A stretch of DNA of 64,000 nucleotides, taken from positions 1 through 64,000 of the forward strand of contig JAKRSB010000143.1 of the NCBI GenBank assembly GCA_022402525.1, given 5' to 3'. The position numbers and the translations under genes were made by a program. Shown one piece after another: positions 9,815 through 18,940 of the stretch. The stretch is from Thermosynechococcaceae cyanobacterium MS004. GTDB taxonomy: Bacteria > Cyanobacteriota > Cyanobacteriia > Thermosynechococcales > Thermosynechococcaceae. Below the pieces are notes generated by a model. It was given only the letters and a program-made list of their open reading frames with translations, was not told the origin of the DNA and made no database searches. Each line of letters opens with the position of its first letter. Position 1 is the stretch's first letter.

Positions 9815-10684
9815 TCATGGCAAAGTGTCTCCAAAGAGGCTTTCAGAGAAGTCTCCTGAAAAATTATTCATGTCTTGAAGGTATTCAGAAGTGTAAATAG
9901 AAATTATTTTTCTGTAGCTGTCATCAATCTTCTCTTTTTCTAGTCGTTCAGGTAAATCACGAATGACTTGACAACACTGGTTCATGAATTTTCGAGTCCA
10001 TTCTCTAATATGAAGAATAGAGATTGGATTTATTTTTTGACTAGAATCTCCAATAAATATAATTGAAGAAGAGTATTTGATTTCAAATTTGGATAGCCAT
10101 TCGTATTCAGGACGAGATATATTCCAAAAATTAGAGGTAATTTTTGGACCTAAAAAGCTGCATACAAATTGACTCAAATAATTGAGTGCAGCCAGAATCA
10201 AATCAAGGTCTGGCTCATCGTAGATTTCTTTGGAAATATATTCATCAGTTAATTTATTTTTTCTAGAATCATCAAATAAAATATTTTCTTGTATAGATTG
10301 TTTATTCGGAATATTTTGTTTCGATAAATTATTAAATATCCTAATTGTCTGATGAATGTCTTCTTGTAATTTATTACATAGTTGCTTTGCTCTAAATGTT
10401 TTGACTACATTATTGTCGTGAACAACTAGAATTAGAATTCTATATATTTCGTCTAATCGATAAATGTATCCATAAAAATCTTTTATTGAAAATTCAAAGA
10501 AATCTAAGTCTTTAGGTAAATCTGAGATTATATTTTTAATATTAATTGTTAATTCTTTTTTGTTTAATGTTTCGTCAAATTCCTTCTTAAAATATGAACT
10601 TGCTATGAGTTTTGACTGACAAAGACTGATACCAATCACAACAGGTATCTCTAGGAAATTTTTAATATACTCATCATGCAACAT
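9815..10684 (-). CDS. Hypothetical protein at head of signalling cluster
   Basis: A 289-residue protein, strongly AT-rich, first in the minus-strand cluster. Residues 1-95 show a strand/helix pattern ending in YGYIYRLDEIYRILILVVHDNN, which recalls Roadblock/LC7-type regulators; this is a weak likeness only. The middle (about 125-165) is polar and Asn/Lys-rich. The C-terminal half is helical (LAALNYLSQFVCSFLGPKI, EWTRKFMNQCCQVIRDLPE). There is no transmembrane segment. With the kinase downstream, a role as regulator or effector in the same pathway is plausible. The composition suggests transfer or relaxed constraint. Confidence 0.6.
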   Translation of the reverse strand: MLHDEYIKNFLEIPVVIGISLCQSKLIASSYFKKEFDETLNKKELTINIKNIISDLPKDLDFFEFSIKDFYGYIYRLDEIYRILILVVHDNNVVKTFRAKQLCNKLQEDIHQTIRIFNNLSKQNIPNKQSIQENILFDDSRKNKLTDEYISKEIYDEPDLDLILAALNYLSQFVCSFLGPKITSNFWNISRPEYEWLSKFEIKYSSSIIFIGDSSQKINPISILHIREWTRKFMNQCCQVIRDLPERLEKEKIDDSYRKIISIYTSEYLQDMNNFSGDFSESLFGDTLP

Positions 10685-11439
10685 ACTTTTAAGATTGATT
10701 CGACCAGAGGAGGATATAGTCTCTATGATTTAACTTTTATCAATTTAATATTAGGAAGTTTTCTCTAGATTCTTGTAAATTATTAGGTTTGCAAATTTTT
10801 CTATTTGAATTGAACTTATGCCATGGTTGCTGGAAAACTTCAAGGAGAGAATCTTAGGCTTTGATTCCTTGCTAGCCCCCAGCGTTAGCTGCTCCACACT
10901 AAAAGTAGACTGAAGCCTCTATAGAGTTATCGGCTGGCTGTCAAACCGTGACGGGAGCAATGCTTGGCGTGGACTTTAATCTAGGATTCCCAAAACTTCG
11001 TAGGTTAAGACTCCTGGAAGCCCGTATTGGTAGGTCAAAAGCTCTGAGCCATGCGCTTTTTGGGTAGAACCACTTTTCCCTTACGCCGCTCAACGCTTTG
11101 CTCTTATTGCTTTCCAGCGCTTTTCAGTAAATTTTCAAGAAGCGGCTTTCATTAAGCGTTTTGGCCTTACAATGGTCTGAAAAAGCGTCCTTCTCTCATA
11201 TTGGTTGACCAAACTTTGTATTTGGCGACTGAACCCGCAGCGACAAGAACAACATCAGTCTGGGCAAACTGCCGGAACTCTTAATGTATCGTTGATGTGT
11301 TAGGTCTGCGCTTGTATATAGGTCTGTACTTGTACAACAGCCGTGAGGCTTAGGCGGGCTTTGTTGTTTTATTTGTTGTTTTTTAAGGGCATTGGCGTAG
11401 CCGCCTGTCCGCAGGGCGTATTCGGTAGCCTCAACATAA
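10685..11439. other. Gene-poor spacer
   Basis: No convincing gene is visible. The first ~120 bases are very AT-rich and would hold the promoter of the minus-strand signalling cluster. The rest has average composition and only short open frames. At 11392-11415 lies TTGGCGTAGCC-GCC-TGTCCGCAGG, a motif found again at 48876-48896. A structured RNA cannot be excluded, but no known RNA family was recognised. Confidence 0.5.
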
Positions 11440-11481
11440 AGCGCAGAGAGTCGAGCATATTATTCCTCGACTCTCTGCGCT
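11440..11481. terminator. Long perfect hairpin, possible bidirectional terminator
   Basis: A perfect 16-bp stem (AGCGCAGAGAGTCGAG and its complement) encloses a 10-nt loop. It is followed by TATTTGG on one side and preceded by ACATAA on the other, so the T-tract is short. It lies 48 bases beyond the 3' end of the small zinc-ribbon frame at 11529-11753 and could terminate it. Confidence 0.5.
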
Positions 11482-11528
11482 ATTTGGTGCTTTATCTAGT
11501 GCTTAATTTAGCGCTTATTGTGTGGGAC

Positions 11529-11753
11529 TTAAGCTGGTGGGATTTCGCTGTCTGTCCAGCCGCAGCAAGCGCATGAGCTTTGTCCGGGCGTCCGGGCTAC
11601 GAGGGCTAGCTTTTGCTTACACGCTGGGCATCGACCCGTAAAAAAGGGATGGGTCGTCAAGACGCGAATTTGCTCGAAGTAGTTTAGCTGAGAACGCTTG
11701 CAGAGCGGTGAGGTTGAAAAGGGCGACTTGAGGGGGTCTGTCACAATGTTCAT
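11529..11753 (-). CDS. Possible small zinc-ribbon protein
   Basis: A 74-residue frame whose C-terminal half carries two cysteine pairs, CPAC (residues 43-46) and CACC (about 61-64), separated by 14 residues and followed by GWTDS. This is the spacing of a zinc ribbon (C-x2-C...C-x2-C-GW). The N-terminal ~35 residues look unstructured, so the true start may be internal. It stands alone in a gene-poor region with a long hairpin downstream. The cysteine pattern is the only support; function is unknown. Confidence 0.4.
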   Translation of the reverse strand: MNIVTDPLKSPFSTSPLCKRSQLNYFEQIRVLTTHPFFTGRCPACKQKLALVARTPGQSSCACCGWTDSEIPPA

Positions 11754-12290
11754 GGGCAGTGCGGATGAGGAAAAGGGGTTGGCGGTTTGAAGGAGCTGCT
11801 TTGAGGGATGAATTTCGAGAGATGGATTTCGAGGGATGGATTCGAGGGATGACTTGGAGAATCGATTGAGATAGACGGTTCGGAGAGGTAGTTTGAAGAG
11901 GCCGTTTGGAGAGGCCGTTTGGAGCAGTACGATCGCTCTTCTAGGCTGTCAGATTGGGTTCTAAAGCGTCAACTGTGGAAACTACGGAACTCAAGCACGG
12001 CCACTGTCTGAGACAACCGAGGAATTGCGGGGAAGCCTGAAAGTCCAGCAGACTGTATGAACTAATGCAGGTTTTCACACTTGTTTGCGCTCTTGTTTAG
12101 CCTGGATCTGATGGGTTTAATCCGTCACGCTGCGATCGCCATTTTGGTCGAGGCTGTTTGGCATTTTTCGGTTGAGATTTAAGCTTGGATGGTCAGTTTG
12201 CCGCCCGACATTTTATTTTGAACCCTGCTTTTTGGAGAGCTGTTATCTTAGTAGCAATGGGATGGGTTGCAACGGGATTGAGCGTTTGGC
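11754..12290. other. Spacer before uvrB with tandem repeats
   Basis: No gene seen. At 11801-11853 there are four 13-14-bp units close to TTCGAGGGATGGA. At 11898-11923 there are two perfect copies of GAGGCCGTTTGGA. The remainder leads into uvrB with no clear promoter or riboswitch. Confidence 0.6.
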
Positions 12291-14294
12291 ATGAAAGACT
12301 TTTCAACTCAGGCTCCCTTTGAGCCGACGGGCGACCAGCCCAAAGCGATCGCCCAGCTCACCCAGTCACTCCAGGCTCAGAATCGCTTTCAGACGCTGCT
12401 GGGCGCGACCGGGACGGGCAAAACCTACACCGTGGCAAAAGTCATTGAAAAGATTGGCAAGCCTACTTTGGTGCTGGCCCACAATAAAACCCTCGCCGCC
12501 CAGCTTTGTAATGAGCTGCGGGAATTTTTTCCCGAAAATGCGGTGGAGTATTTCATTAGCTATTACGACTACTATCAGCCAGAAGCCTATATTCCCGTTA
12601 CCGATACCTACATCGAAAAAACAGCTTCTATTAACCAAGAAATTGATATGCTGCGCCACTCCGCGACGCGATCGCTGTTTGAGCGCAAGGATGTCATTGT
12701 AGTGGCCTCCATTAGCTGTATTTACGGTCTGGGGATGCCCTCGGAGTACCTCAAAGCCTCTATTCCGCTCCATGTGGGAGCCGAGGTCAATCAGCGCGAA
12801 CTCCTGCGATCGCTCACCAATATTCAGTACACCCGCAACGATGTGGACTTAGGACGGGGCAACTTCCGGGTGCGGGGGGACGTGCTCGAAATTGGCCCCG
12901 CCTACGAAGACCGAATTGTGCGGGTAGAATTTTTTGGCGACGAAATTGATGCGGTGCGCCTCGTCGATCCGGTGACGGGCGAAATTTTGCAGAGCCTAGA
13001 GGGTCTGAATATCTACCCCGCCCGTCACTTCGTGACCCCTGTCGAGCGACTCGAAGGAGCGATCGCAGAGATTTCAGCGGAGCTAGACGCCCAGATTCTG
13101 CACCTAGAGCGCGAGGGTAAGCTGCTAGAAGCACAGCGCATTAGCCAGCGCACCCGCTACGACCTAGAGATGCTGCGAGAAGTGGGCTACTGCAACGGCG
13201 TAGAAAACTACTCTCGCCACCTGGCCGGCCGCGAAGCAGGGGCACCTCCAGAATGCCTGGTAGACTACTTCCCCAAAGACTGGCTGCTGATTGTAGATGA
13301 ATCCCACGTCACGGTGCCGCAGATTCGGGGGATGTACAACGGCGACCAGGCACGCAAAAAAGTCCTCATCGACCACGGCTTCCGGTTGCCCAGCGCAGCG
13401 GACAACCGCCCCCTGAAGTCCGATGAGTTTTGGGACAAGGTGGAGCAGTGCATTTTTGTCTCCGCCACCCCTGGCGACTGGGAGTTGGACATCTCAGAAG
13501 GCCGAATTGTGGAGCAAGTGATTCGGCCTACGGGTGTGCTAGATCCAGAGCTATTCGTGCGCCCCTCGGAAGGCCAAATTGACGATCTGCTGGGCGAAAT
13601 TAAGGAGCGAGTGGCTCTGAACGAACGGACGCTAGTCACCACTCTCACCAAACGCATGGCAGAGGACTTAACGGAATACCTTCAAGAGCGCGGCATACGG
13701 GTGCGCTATCTGCACTCAGAAATTGGCGCGATCGAGCGTATTGAAATCCTGCAGGATCTACGTAAGGGCGTGTTTGATGTGCTGATTGGGGTCAACCTTC
13801 TGCGGGAAGGGCTAGACTTACCGGAAGTGTCCCTAGTAGCGATTTTGGATGCTGACAAAGAGGGCTTCTTACGGGCCGCGCGATCGCTGATTCAAACCAT
13901 TGGCCGTGCCGCGCGACACATTAAGGGGCAAGCCATTCTGTACGCAGACAAGCTTACCGACAGTATGGCGAAGGCTATCAGCGAAACCGAGCGCCGCCGC
14001 GCGATTCAGATTGCCTACAACGAAGCCCACGGCATTACGCCCACCGCTATTACCAAAAAGTCCGGCAACGCAATTTTGGCGTTTTTGGATGTGTCTCGCC
14101 GCCTCAATGCCCAGGAACTAGAGGAAGCCTACACCCACGTAAATGACCTCCCCCTCGAAGATATTCCAGCATTGATTACGCAGCTCGAGACCCAAATGAA
14201 AGAAGCCGCTAAAGCCCTAGAGTTTGAAGAAGCGGGTAAATATCGCGATCGCATCAAGCAACTTCGTGAAAAGCTGGTCGGCAAACGGACATGA
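12291..14294 (+). CDS. uvrB: Excinuclease ABC subunit B
   Basis: UvrB is the damage-verifying helicase-like subunit of nucleotide excision repair; it is loaded by UvrA and recruits UvrC. The 667-residue protein has Walker A GATGTGKT (38-45), the beta-hairpin segment [16 protein letters not shown] that clamps DNA, the DESH Walker B box ([10 protein letters not shown]), helicase motifs V-VI ([23 protein letters not shown]) and a C-terminal UVR domain ([18 protein letters not shown]) that contacts UvrC. All motifs are complete. The gene is isolated; its ribosome site is weak. Confidence 0.97.
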   Translation: MKDFSTQAPFEPTGDQPKAIAQLTQSLQAQNRFQTLLGATGTGKTYTVAKVIEKIGKPTLVLAHNKTLAAQLCNELREFFPENAVEYFISYYDYYQPEAYIPVTDTYIEKTASINQEIDMLRHSATRSLFERKDVIVVASISCIYGLGMPSEYLKASIPLHVGAEVNQRELLRSLTNIQYTRNDVDLGRGNFRVRGDVLEIGPAYEDRIVRVEFFGDEIDAVRLVDPVTGEILQSLEGLNIYPARHFVTPVERLEGAIAEISAELDAQILHLEREGKLLEAQRISQRTRYDLEMLREVGYCNGVENYSRHLAGREAGAPPECLVDYFPKDWLLIVDESHVTVPQIRGMYNGDQARKKVLIDHGFRLPSAADNRPLKSDEFWDKVEQCIFVSATPGDWELDISEGRIVEQVIRPTGVLDPELFVRPSEGQIDDLLGEIKERVALNERTLVTTLTKRMAEDLTEYLQERGIRVRYLHSEIGAIERIEILQDLRKGVFDVLIGVNLLREGLDLPEVSLVAILDADKEGFLRAARSLIQTIGRAARHIKGQAILYADKLTDSMAKAISETERRRAIQIAYNEAHGITPTAITKKSGNAILAFLDVSRRLNAQELEEAYTHVNDLPLEDIPALITQLETQMKEAAKALEFEEAGKYRDRIKQLREKLVGKRT

Positions 14295-14403
14295 GCAGCT
14301 CACTGAAAGCGTTGATTCAGGTCATACTCTTCATTAACTATAATTGACCTCTATCATTTGTTAATGTAAGGAGTGAATGGAATTTAATTTTTAAGCATAT
14401 AAA

Positions 14404-14916
14404 ATGGCTATACAAAAAGTAAATTCAGGCACCGCCTATCTACTTTGGTGTTTATCTTTTTTTGGAATTTCTGGCATTCAACGGCTTTATACTGGCAATA
14501 TTGGACTAGGAATCGTTTATCTTTTCACCTTTGGTTTTTGCTGGATTGGTCAATTTATTGATTTATTTCTAATTCCTGGCATGGTAGAAAAACGTAACCT
14601 CTACCTTAAGGGCCTGTCTGGCACCCAAGAACCTAACTTCAATCCATCTATCACATTAAATATTGGAGACATCCCGCAACTCAAGGCGCTAAACACAGCG
14701 GAGCCTTATGAAAGCCCTGGCAAGACTCCCATGCAAAAGTTACTCAAAGCTGCCAAGAGTGAAGGGGGACAACTCTCTATGGCTCAAGCCGCGATGTATA
14801 CTGAGCTGGAGCCTGACGCGCTCAAAAAACTTCTTAACGAGGCTGAAAATGCTGGATATGCTCAAATTGGCAATGATCCAAATACGGGAGCTATTCGATA
14901 TTTTTTCGATATTTAG
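14404..14916 (+). CDS. TM2 domain-containing protein
   Basis: A 170-residue protein. Residues 8-55 form a TM2 domain: two hydrophobic helices (AYLLWCLSFFGISG, GIVYLFTFGFCWIG) joined by a short turn with QRLYTGN, ending in FIDLFLIPGMV. The soluble C-terminal part (about 105-170) is helical and resembles a winged helix (GQLSMAQAAMYTELEPDALKKLLNEAENAGY). TM2 proteins are of unknown function in bacteria. The gene follows uvrB by 109 bp, with an AT-rich leader of its own. Confidence 0.8.
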   Translation: MAIQKVNSGTAYLLWCLSFFGISGIQRLYTGNIGLGIVYLFTFGFCWIGQFIDLFLIPGMVEKRNLYLKGLSGTQEPNFNPSITLNIGDIPQLKALNTAEPYESPGKTPMQKLLKAAKSEGGQLSMAQAAMYTELEPDALKKLLNEAENAGYAQIGNDPNTGAIRYFFDI

Positions 14917-15015
14917 ATTCTCATGATTTCAAAAAGCTATTAAAATTAATCTAAAAATTAACAAAATTTATTTTATTTACTTTCAATAATCTATTGCTCA
15001 AAGATTAATTTTTCT

Positions 15016-15528
15016 ATGCTGAATTTTGAAAAAACGAGCCTTATTCATGCACCCGTCGAAGCGGTTTGGCGGTTTCATGAGCGCCCTGACATCTTAAATA
15101 TTCTGACACCCCCTTGGCAGCCTGTTCAGATTATTCGACGGGAAGGGGGATTAGGCGTGGGCGCAGTCTCAGAATTTCGGCTTTGGATTGGGATTGTTCC
15201 AGTTCAGTGGATTGCAGTCCATACCGAATGCGAACCCCAGCATTATTTTGTAGATGAACAGCAGACTGGCCCAATGGCCTCTTGGCGGCACCGCCATCAG
15301 TTTGAGCCGCAGAACGGCGTACAGAACGACACACAGAACGGACAAGGCAGATCGCCTCAAGGTGAATGGACTAAGCTGACCGATGCGATCGCCTTCTCAT
15401 TACCAGGAGGACAGGCTGTAGAATCACTTTTGGCAGGATGGGTACAGGCACGGCTTTCGGATATGTTTGACTACCGCCATCGGGTTACAAAGCTCCACTG
15501 CGAGCCTCAGCAGACCCATAAATCGTGA
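15016..15528 (+). CDS. SRPBCC (START-like) family protein
   Basis: A 170-residue protein with the N-terminal pattern of the SRPBCC/polyketide-cyclase fold (FEKTSLIHAPVEAVWRFHERPDILNILTPPW), then RLWIGIVPVQWIAVH and a C-terminal long helix (AVESLLAGWVQARLSDMFDYRHRVTKL). Such proteins bind hydrophobic ligands in a helix-grip pocket. The ligand is unknown. Residues about 98-109 are a Gln-Asn-Gly repeat made by a short tandem duplication, probably a surface loop. The next gene, thiD, starts 50 bp downstream. Confidence 0.8.
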   Translation: MLNFEKTSLIHAPVEAVWRFHERPDILNILTPPWQPVQIIRREGGLGVGAVSEFRLWIGIVPVQWIAVHTECEPQHYFVDEQQTGPMASWRHRHQFEPQNGVQNDTQNGQGRSPQGEWTKLTDAIAFSLPGGQAVESLLAGWVQARLSDMFDYRHRVTKLHCEPQQTHKS

Positions 15529-15578
15529 CCATTCAGCCATGCCCATTTCAGCATGACAACTAGCCACGAAAACCAACC

Positions 15579-16373
15579 ATGACCATTCCCATTGCGCTTA
15601 CCATTGCTGGATCAGATAGTGGCGGAGGAGCTGGCATTCAGGCTGACTTACGCACCTTTGCCTTTCATAAAGTTCACGGCACCAGCGCCCTGACCTGCGT
15701 GACGGCACAAAACACTTTGGGCGTGAGTCGCGTGGATGCACTGCCGCCAGCGGCGGTAGAAGCGCAAATCCAGGCTGTCATCTCTGATATTGGCGTGGAT
15801 GCCGTTAAGACAGGAATGCTCTTGAATCCTGAAATCATTGAGGCCGTTGCGGTGGCGGTGGAAATGCACCGGATCCGCAAGCTGGTGGTTGATCCGGTGA
15901 TGGTGTCCCGAACGGGGACACAGCTCATTGATAATACGGCGATCGCCACCCTCATCCATCGACTTATCCCCCAGGCGCTAATTGTGACCCCCAACCGTTA
16001 TGAAGCGCAGATCCTGGCCGGCATAGAAATCAACAGCCTAGAAGATATGAAAGCCGCCGCCCACAAAATCTTTGAGCTGGGCTCTAGGTTTGTGCTGGTT
16101 AAAGGGGGCGGCATGGCCGAAGCGCTTCAGGGCGTAGACTTTTGGTTTGATGGCAAGACGGAGCAAGTCTTGACCACCCAGCGCATTGAAACCATTCATA
16201 CCCACGGTACCGGCTGTACCCTATCGGCAGCGATCGCCGCCAATCTTGCTCTGGGTTTAGCGCCCCTTGCAGCAACCCAAGCAGCCAAGCGCTACGTGAC
16301 CCAAGCGCTCAAGCATTCCCTCAAGATTGGTCAGGGGCAAGGGCCTGTAGGACACTGGTTCCCACTCCTGTAA
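15579..16373 (+). CDS. thiD: Hydroxymethylpyrimidine/phosphomethylpyrimidine kinase
   Basis: ThiD phosphorylates HMP and HMP-P to HMP-PP, which ThiE joins to the thiazole to form thiamine phosphate. The 264 residues carry the ribokinase-fold N-terminal signature TIAGSDSGGGAGIQADL (about 8-24), VKTGML, VVDPVMVSRTG and the anion-hole/catalytic THGTGCTLSAAIAANLA near the C-terminus. It is complete and not fused to ThiE or TenA. thiO and thiG are elsewhere in the window, so the pathway is not in one operon. A 15-bp tandem array begins five bases after its stop. Confidence 0.96.
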   Translation: MTIPIALTIAGSDSGGGAGIQADLRTFAFHKVHGTSALTCVTAQNTLGVSRVDALPPAAVEAQIQAVISDIGVDAVKTGMLLNPEIIEAVAVAVEMHRIRKLVVDPVMVSRTGTQLIDNTAIATLIHRLIPQALIVTPNRYEAQILAGIEINSLEDMKAAAHKIFELGSRFVLVKGGGMAEALQGVDFWFDGKTEQVLTTQRIETIHTHGTGCTLSAAIAANLALGLAPLAATQAAKRYVTQALKHSLKIGQGQGPVGHWFPLL

Positions 16374-16378
16374 TGGAG

Positions 16379-16438
16379 TTGCCTAGAGTGAGATTGCCTA
16401 GAGTGGGATTGCCTAGAGTGGGGTTCCCTAGAGTGGGC
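16379..16438. repeat. Tandem repeat, 4 x 15 bp
   Basis: Four head-to-tail units of TTGCCTAGAGTGGGA, with one to two changes per copy, start five bases after the thiD stop and reach to about 50 bases before the 3' end of the opposing esterase gene. They are not a terminator: the units are direct, not inverted. Confidence 0.9.
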
Positions 16439-16489
16439 CAGATAAAGATTGGGTCAGAGTCTTGGGGCAGCCATACCAAACGCGATCGC

Positions 16490-17863
16490 CTAGGGAACCA
16501 GCAGCGCCCAAGCCAAGAAGCGTTCCGTGTAGTAGAGGGCAAGCTGATTGCTAATGCCGTTAAAGACCGAATCAAAGGCATGATCCGCCCAGGGAATTTC
16601 TAGAAAGACGGCTTGATTCCCTGCCGCCAGTAGGCGCTTATGCATCGCCCGTCCATACTTAGACTGCACCACGTTATCGCGTCCGCCGTAGACCAAAAGA
16701 GTTGGCGGAGCAGAGCCGGACACAAAATTGATGGGCGAAGCGCTCGCATAGCGCTGTGGGAAATCGCTGGGAGCCCCACCCAGCAGCGCCGTGAGTACCA
16801 TTCGCGTATCAATCGGGCTAGGGCTAGGCGGGTTATAGTAGCCCTCGGCTAAGTCAACAGGGCCGTAGTAATCAACCACAGCCTTGATGGGTGGAGCCCC
16901 CGGACGATAGGCCGCTAGCATGGCCAGTTGAGCGCCAGCAGAACGACCCAGCAGCGCAACGCGATCAGGGTCGGTTTCGTACTCTGCGGCATGAGTCCGC
17001 AAAAAGGAAAGGGCGTCTTCTACATCTTCAAGCTGAGTCGGAAACTGATAGCGCGGTGCATGGCGATAGGAAATTGCCCACACCACATAGCCCCGCGCTG
17101 CCATGTAGCGGCTAAAATCGGCATTGCTAAGCGGACTGCCAGTCTGCCACGCGCCGCCATAAATGACCACTAGGGCTGGATATTGACCTACTTGAGGGGG
17201 CCTATAGAGATCAAGCGTGAGCGGGGCATCGTCCGAGATAGTTTCTGGAATGGCTTCTGGAGTAGCTTCTGGAATGGCTTCTGGAGTAGCTTCTGAGATG
17301 ACTTCTACCCCCTCAGGGGCAGGTTTAGGAATCTTCTTAAAGGAAATGCCAGGGGTATAGCGAACGGTAAGCTCAGGAATGCCACCCAGAGACTCTGTCA
17401 GCACAAAAGGCTGCGATCGCATCTGAGCCTGCACAGCCAGGGGAACCTTGGCCAGATAGTCTGACCCCAACCCCTGCGCCATCGCCGCGATCGCCCGTTG
17501 ATTGGTGGCCGACAACTGACTAAAAGGCAGCAGGCAAAGCAGCGCACCGACAACACTCAAGCCCAGCGCAACACGACTTAGCAGACCTGAAGTGGTTTGA
17601 TTCCCAGTCTTTTGGTTGACGGTCTTTTGGTTTACAACCTTTTGATTTAGAGACTTTGAGTTTAGGGATTTTTTACTGGAAGCACCCCCAAAAGACAGGA
17701 GCGCACCTAGTGCATTAAGACCCAGCAGCCAAGGGCTCACTTCCGGCGCACCCACGCTCAGGGGCAGTAACAAAAAAGTTGGAGCCGGAATCACAATCCA
17801 GCCGCTCAGCCCCAGCCCAAGGCTGCTAACCACCAAAGCAAACCAGTGATAAACAGCCTTCAT
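16490..17863 (-). CDS. Membrane-anchored alpha/beta hydrolase (esterase/lipase)
   Basis: A 457-residue protein with an N-terminal membrane region of about three hydrophobic segments within residues 1-125. A polar linker with SLNSKSLNQ/VNQKTVNQK repeats separates the second and third. The catalytic domain (about 220-457) has the oxyanion segment VIYGGAWQTG, the nucleophile elbow GRSAGAQLA, the acid loop YGGRDNVV and the histidine in WADHAFD, giving a Ser-Asp-His triad. The fold is near the BD-FAE/Hsl-type esterases; the HGG motif is YGG here. A Pro-Glu-Ala tandem linker (17241-17300) precedes it. The substrate is unknown; the active site probably faces the periplasm. Confidence 0.85.
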   Translation of the reverse strand: MKAVYHWFALVVSSLGLGLSGWIVIPAPTFLLLPLSVGAPEVSPWLLGLNALGALLSFGGASSKKSLNSKSLNQKVVNQKTVNQKTGNQTTSGLLSRVALGLSVVGALLCLLPFSQLSATNQRAIAAMAQGLGSDYLAKVPLAVQAQMRSQPFVLTESLGGIPELTVRYTPGISFKKIPKPAPEGVEVISEATPEAIPEATPEAIPETISDDAPLTLDLYRPPQVGQYPALVVIYGGAWQTGSPLSNADFSRYMAARGYVVWAISYRHAPRYQFPTQLEDVEDALSFLRTHAAEYETDPDRVALLGRSAGAQLAMLAAYRPGAPPIKAVVDYYGPVDLAEGYYNPPSPSPIDTRMVLTALLGGAPSDFPQRYASASPINFVSGSAPPTLLVYGGRDNVVQSKYGRAMHKRLLAAGNQAVFLEIPWADHAFDSVFNGISNQLALYYTERFLAWALLVP

Positions 17864-17982
17864 TGAGCACTCATGAAGAAAAGAAGTTCATGAAAAATAC
17901 TGGACAAAAAAGACTGAGGCAAGAGATCTGGGCATGTAATGGGCATGTTATGGGCATGTTATGAGCATATTAATGGGCCAGT

Positions 17983-18771
17983 CTAGGATGCAGCCGAATC
18001 CAGGTCGGGAGACAGAGGCAGCTCAACGGGCAGTCCTAAAACGGGCAGCTCCACATTGACGGCAGGACGAAAGGGCCGCAGCCGCAGATCTTGGTAAAAT
18101 TCTTGCTGGTCTAGCTCAATTTTACTTTGGGCACTCAGAAGCAGGAGCGCCCAAAAGAACCCCACGCGATCGTTTTTAATGGCCATGAGGGCTTCAAAAT
18201 CAATCCAGTTTTGCTCAAACCCCAGTTCTGCCAGCATTAGCTCTAGCTCTGCTGCTACTTCGGTTAAATTTTCGACGTGGGACAGTTGAGAAATGGCTTT
18301 AATAGACTGTGCGCGGCTAGGGCGCACTACTTTTTTATGGGCAGCTTGCTTGGACTGACGCTCGACCGCAACGGCAATGAGCTCAAGCTGTTGAATCAGC
18401 TCGCCCAAGGTGACACGCCGCTTGGGGTAGGGGTGCGCAACCGGACGTCGATGCAAGTGCTGCTCTAGGTTGGCAGGGAGCGATCGCCCCTGCCCTACGA
18501 GGTCAAATCCTTCAAACCCCTCTAGCCCGTCATCCAGAATTTCCTCCGGTGGATTTAGCCCCGCAAGAGATTCGGCTTTGAGCAAAATCAGCATGGAGGC
18601 GTACAAAAACGCCTGACCAGAGGTTGCTAAATCCTGGGAATCTTTGAGGGTTAATTCACTCAGAAATCGATCAAAAACCTCCACCACATTGACATCCCAA
18701 GCATCGATCTCGCCTCGCTGGGCCAGATCGATCAGAAGCGCGATCGCATCATCGGCAAAGGACTGACTCAT
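17983..18771 (-). CDS. scpA: Segregation and condensation protein A
   Basis: ScpA is the kleisin that bridges SMC heads and, with ScpB, forms the bacterial condensin. The 262-residue protein has the N-terminal SMC-neck-binding segment (DDAIALLIDLAQRGEIDAWDVNVVEVFDRFLSEL, given here as residues about 7-40 in separate helices), the conserved FLYASMLILLKAESL helix, and a C-terminal winged helix (FFWALLLLSAQSKIELDQQEFYQDLRL). ATG at 18771 is preferred to the TTG at 18786. No scpB or smc is in the window. Confidence 0.92.
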   Translation of the reverse strand: MSQSFADDAIALLIDLAQRGEIDAWDVNVVEVFDRFLSELTLKDSQDLATSGQAFLYASMLILLKAESLAGLNPPEEILDDGLEGFEGFDLVGQGRSLPANLEQHLHRRPVAHPYPKRRVTLGELIQQLELIAVAVERQSKQAAHKKVVRPSRAQSIKAISQLSHVENLTEVAAELELMLAELGFEQNWIDFEALMAIKNDRVGFFWALLLLSAQSKIELDQQEFYQDLRLRPFRPAVNVELPVLGLPVELPLSPDLDSAAS

Positions 18772-18940
18772 AGTGCCAAAGGCCAACCGTCACCACACTT
18801 GATCGAGTTGATTCTACAGGGTAGGACTTAAAAAGTCGAACCAAAGTCGAACTTTACTAAAGCCGAACGTTAGAATCCGTGAAGCAATAGACCCTTTTGC
18901 TCAAGCTTTTTACGCCAGACTTTTTTACCCAAGACACTTC

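Noticed and set aside
10940-11075. A short frame and GGAAGCCCGTATTGG-like sequence that recall the 3' end of IS200/IS605 tnpB genes
   Set aside because: The frame is short, without the conserved zinc-finger cysteines or DDE/RuvC motifs, and no element ends could be defined.
10685-11439. A 6S, RNase P, SRP or tmRNA gene
   Set aside because: None of the conserved core sequences known to me were present; structure alone could not be judged without computation.
11343-11576. A 77-residue hydrophobic frame
   Set aside because: It runs through the long hairpin and the dispersed motif at 11392, overlaps the zinc-ribbon frame, and has no family pattern.
16379-16438. Repeat arrays as a possible CRISPR
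   Set aside because: Units are 15 bp and directly adjacent, with no unique spacers and no cas genes nearby.
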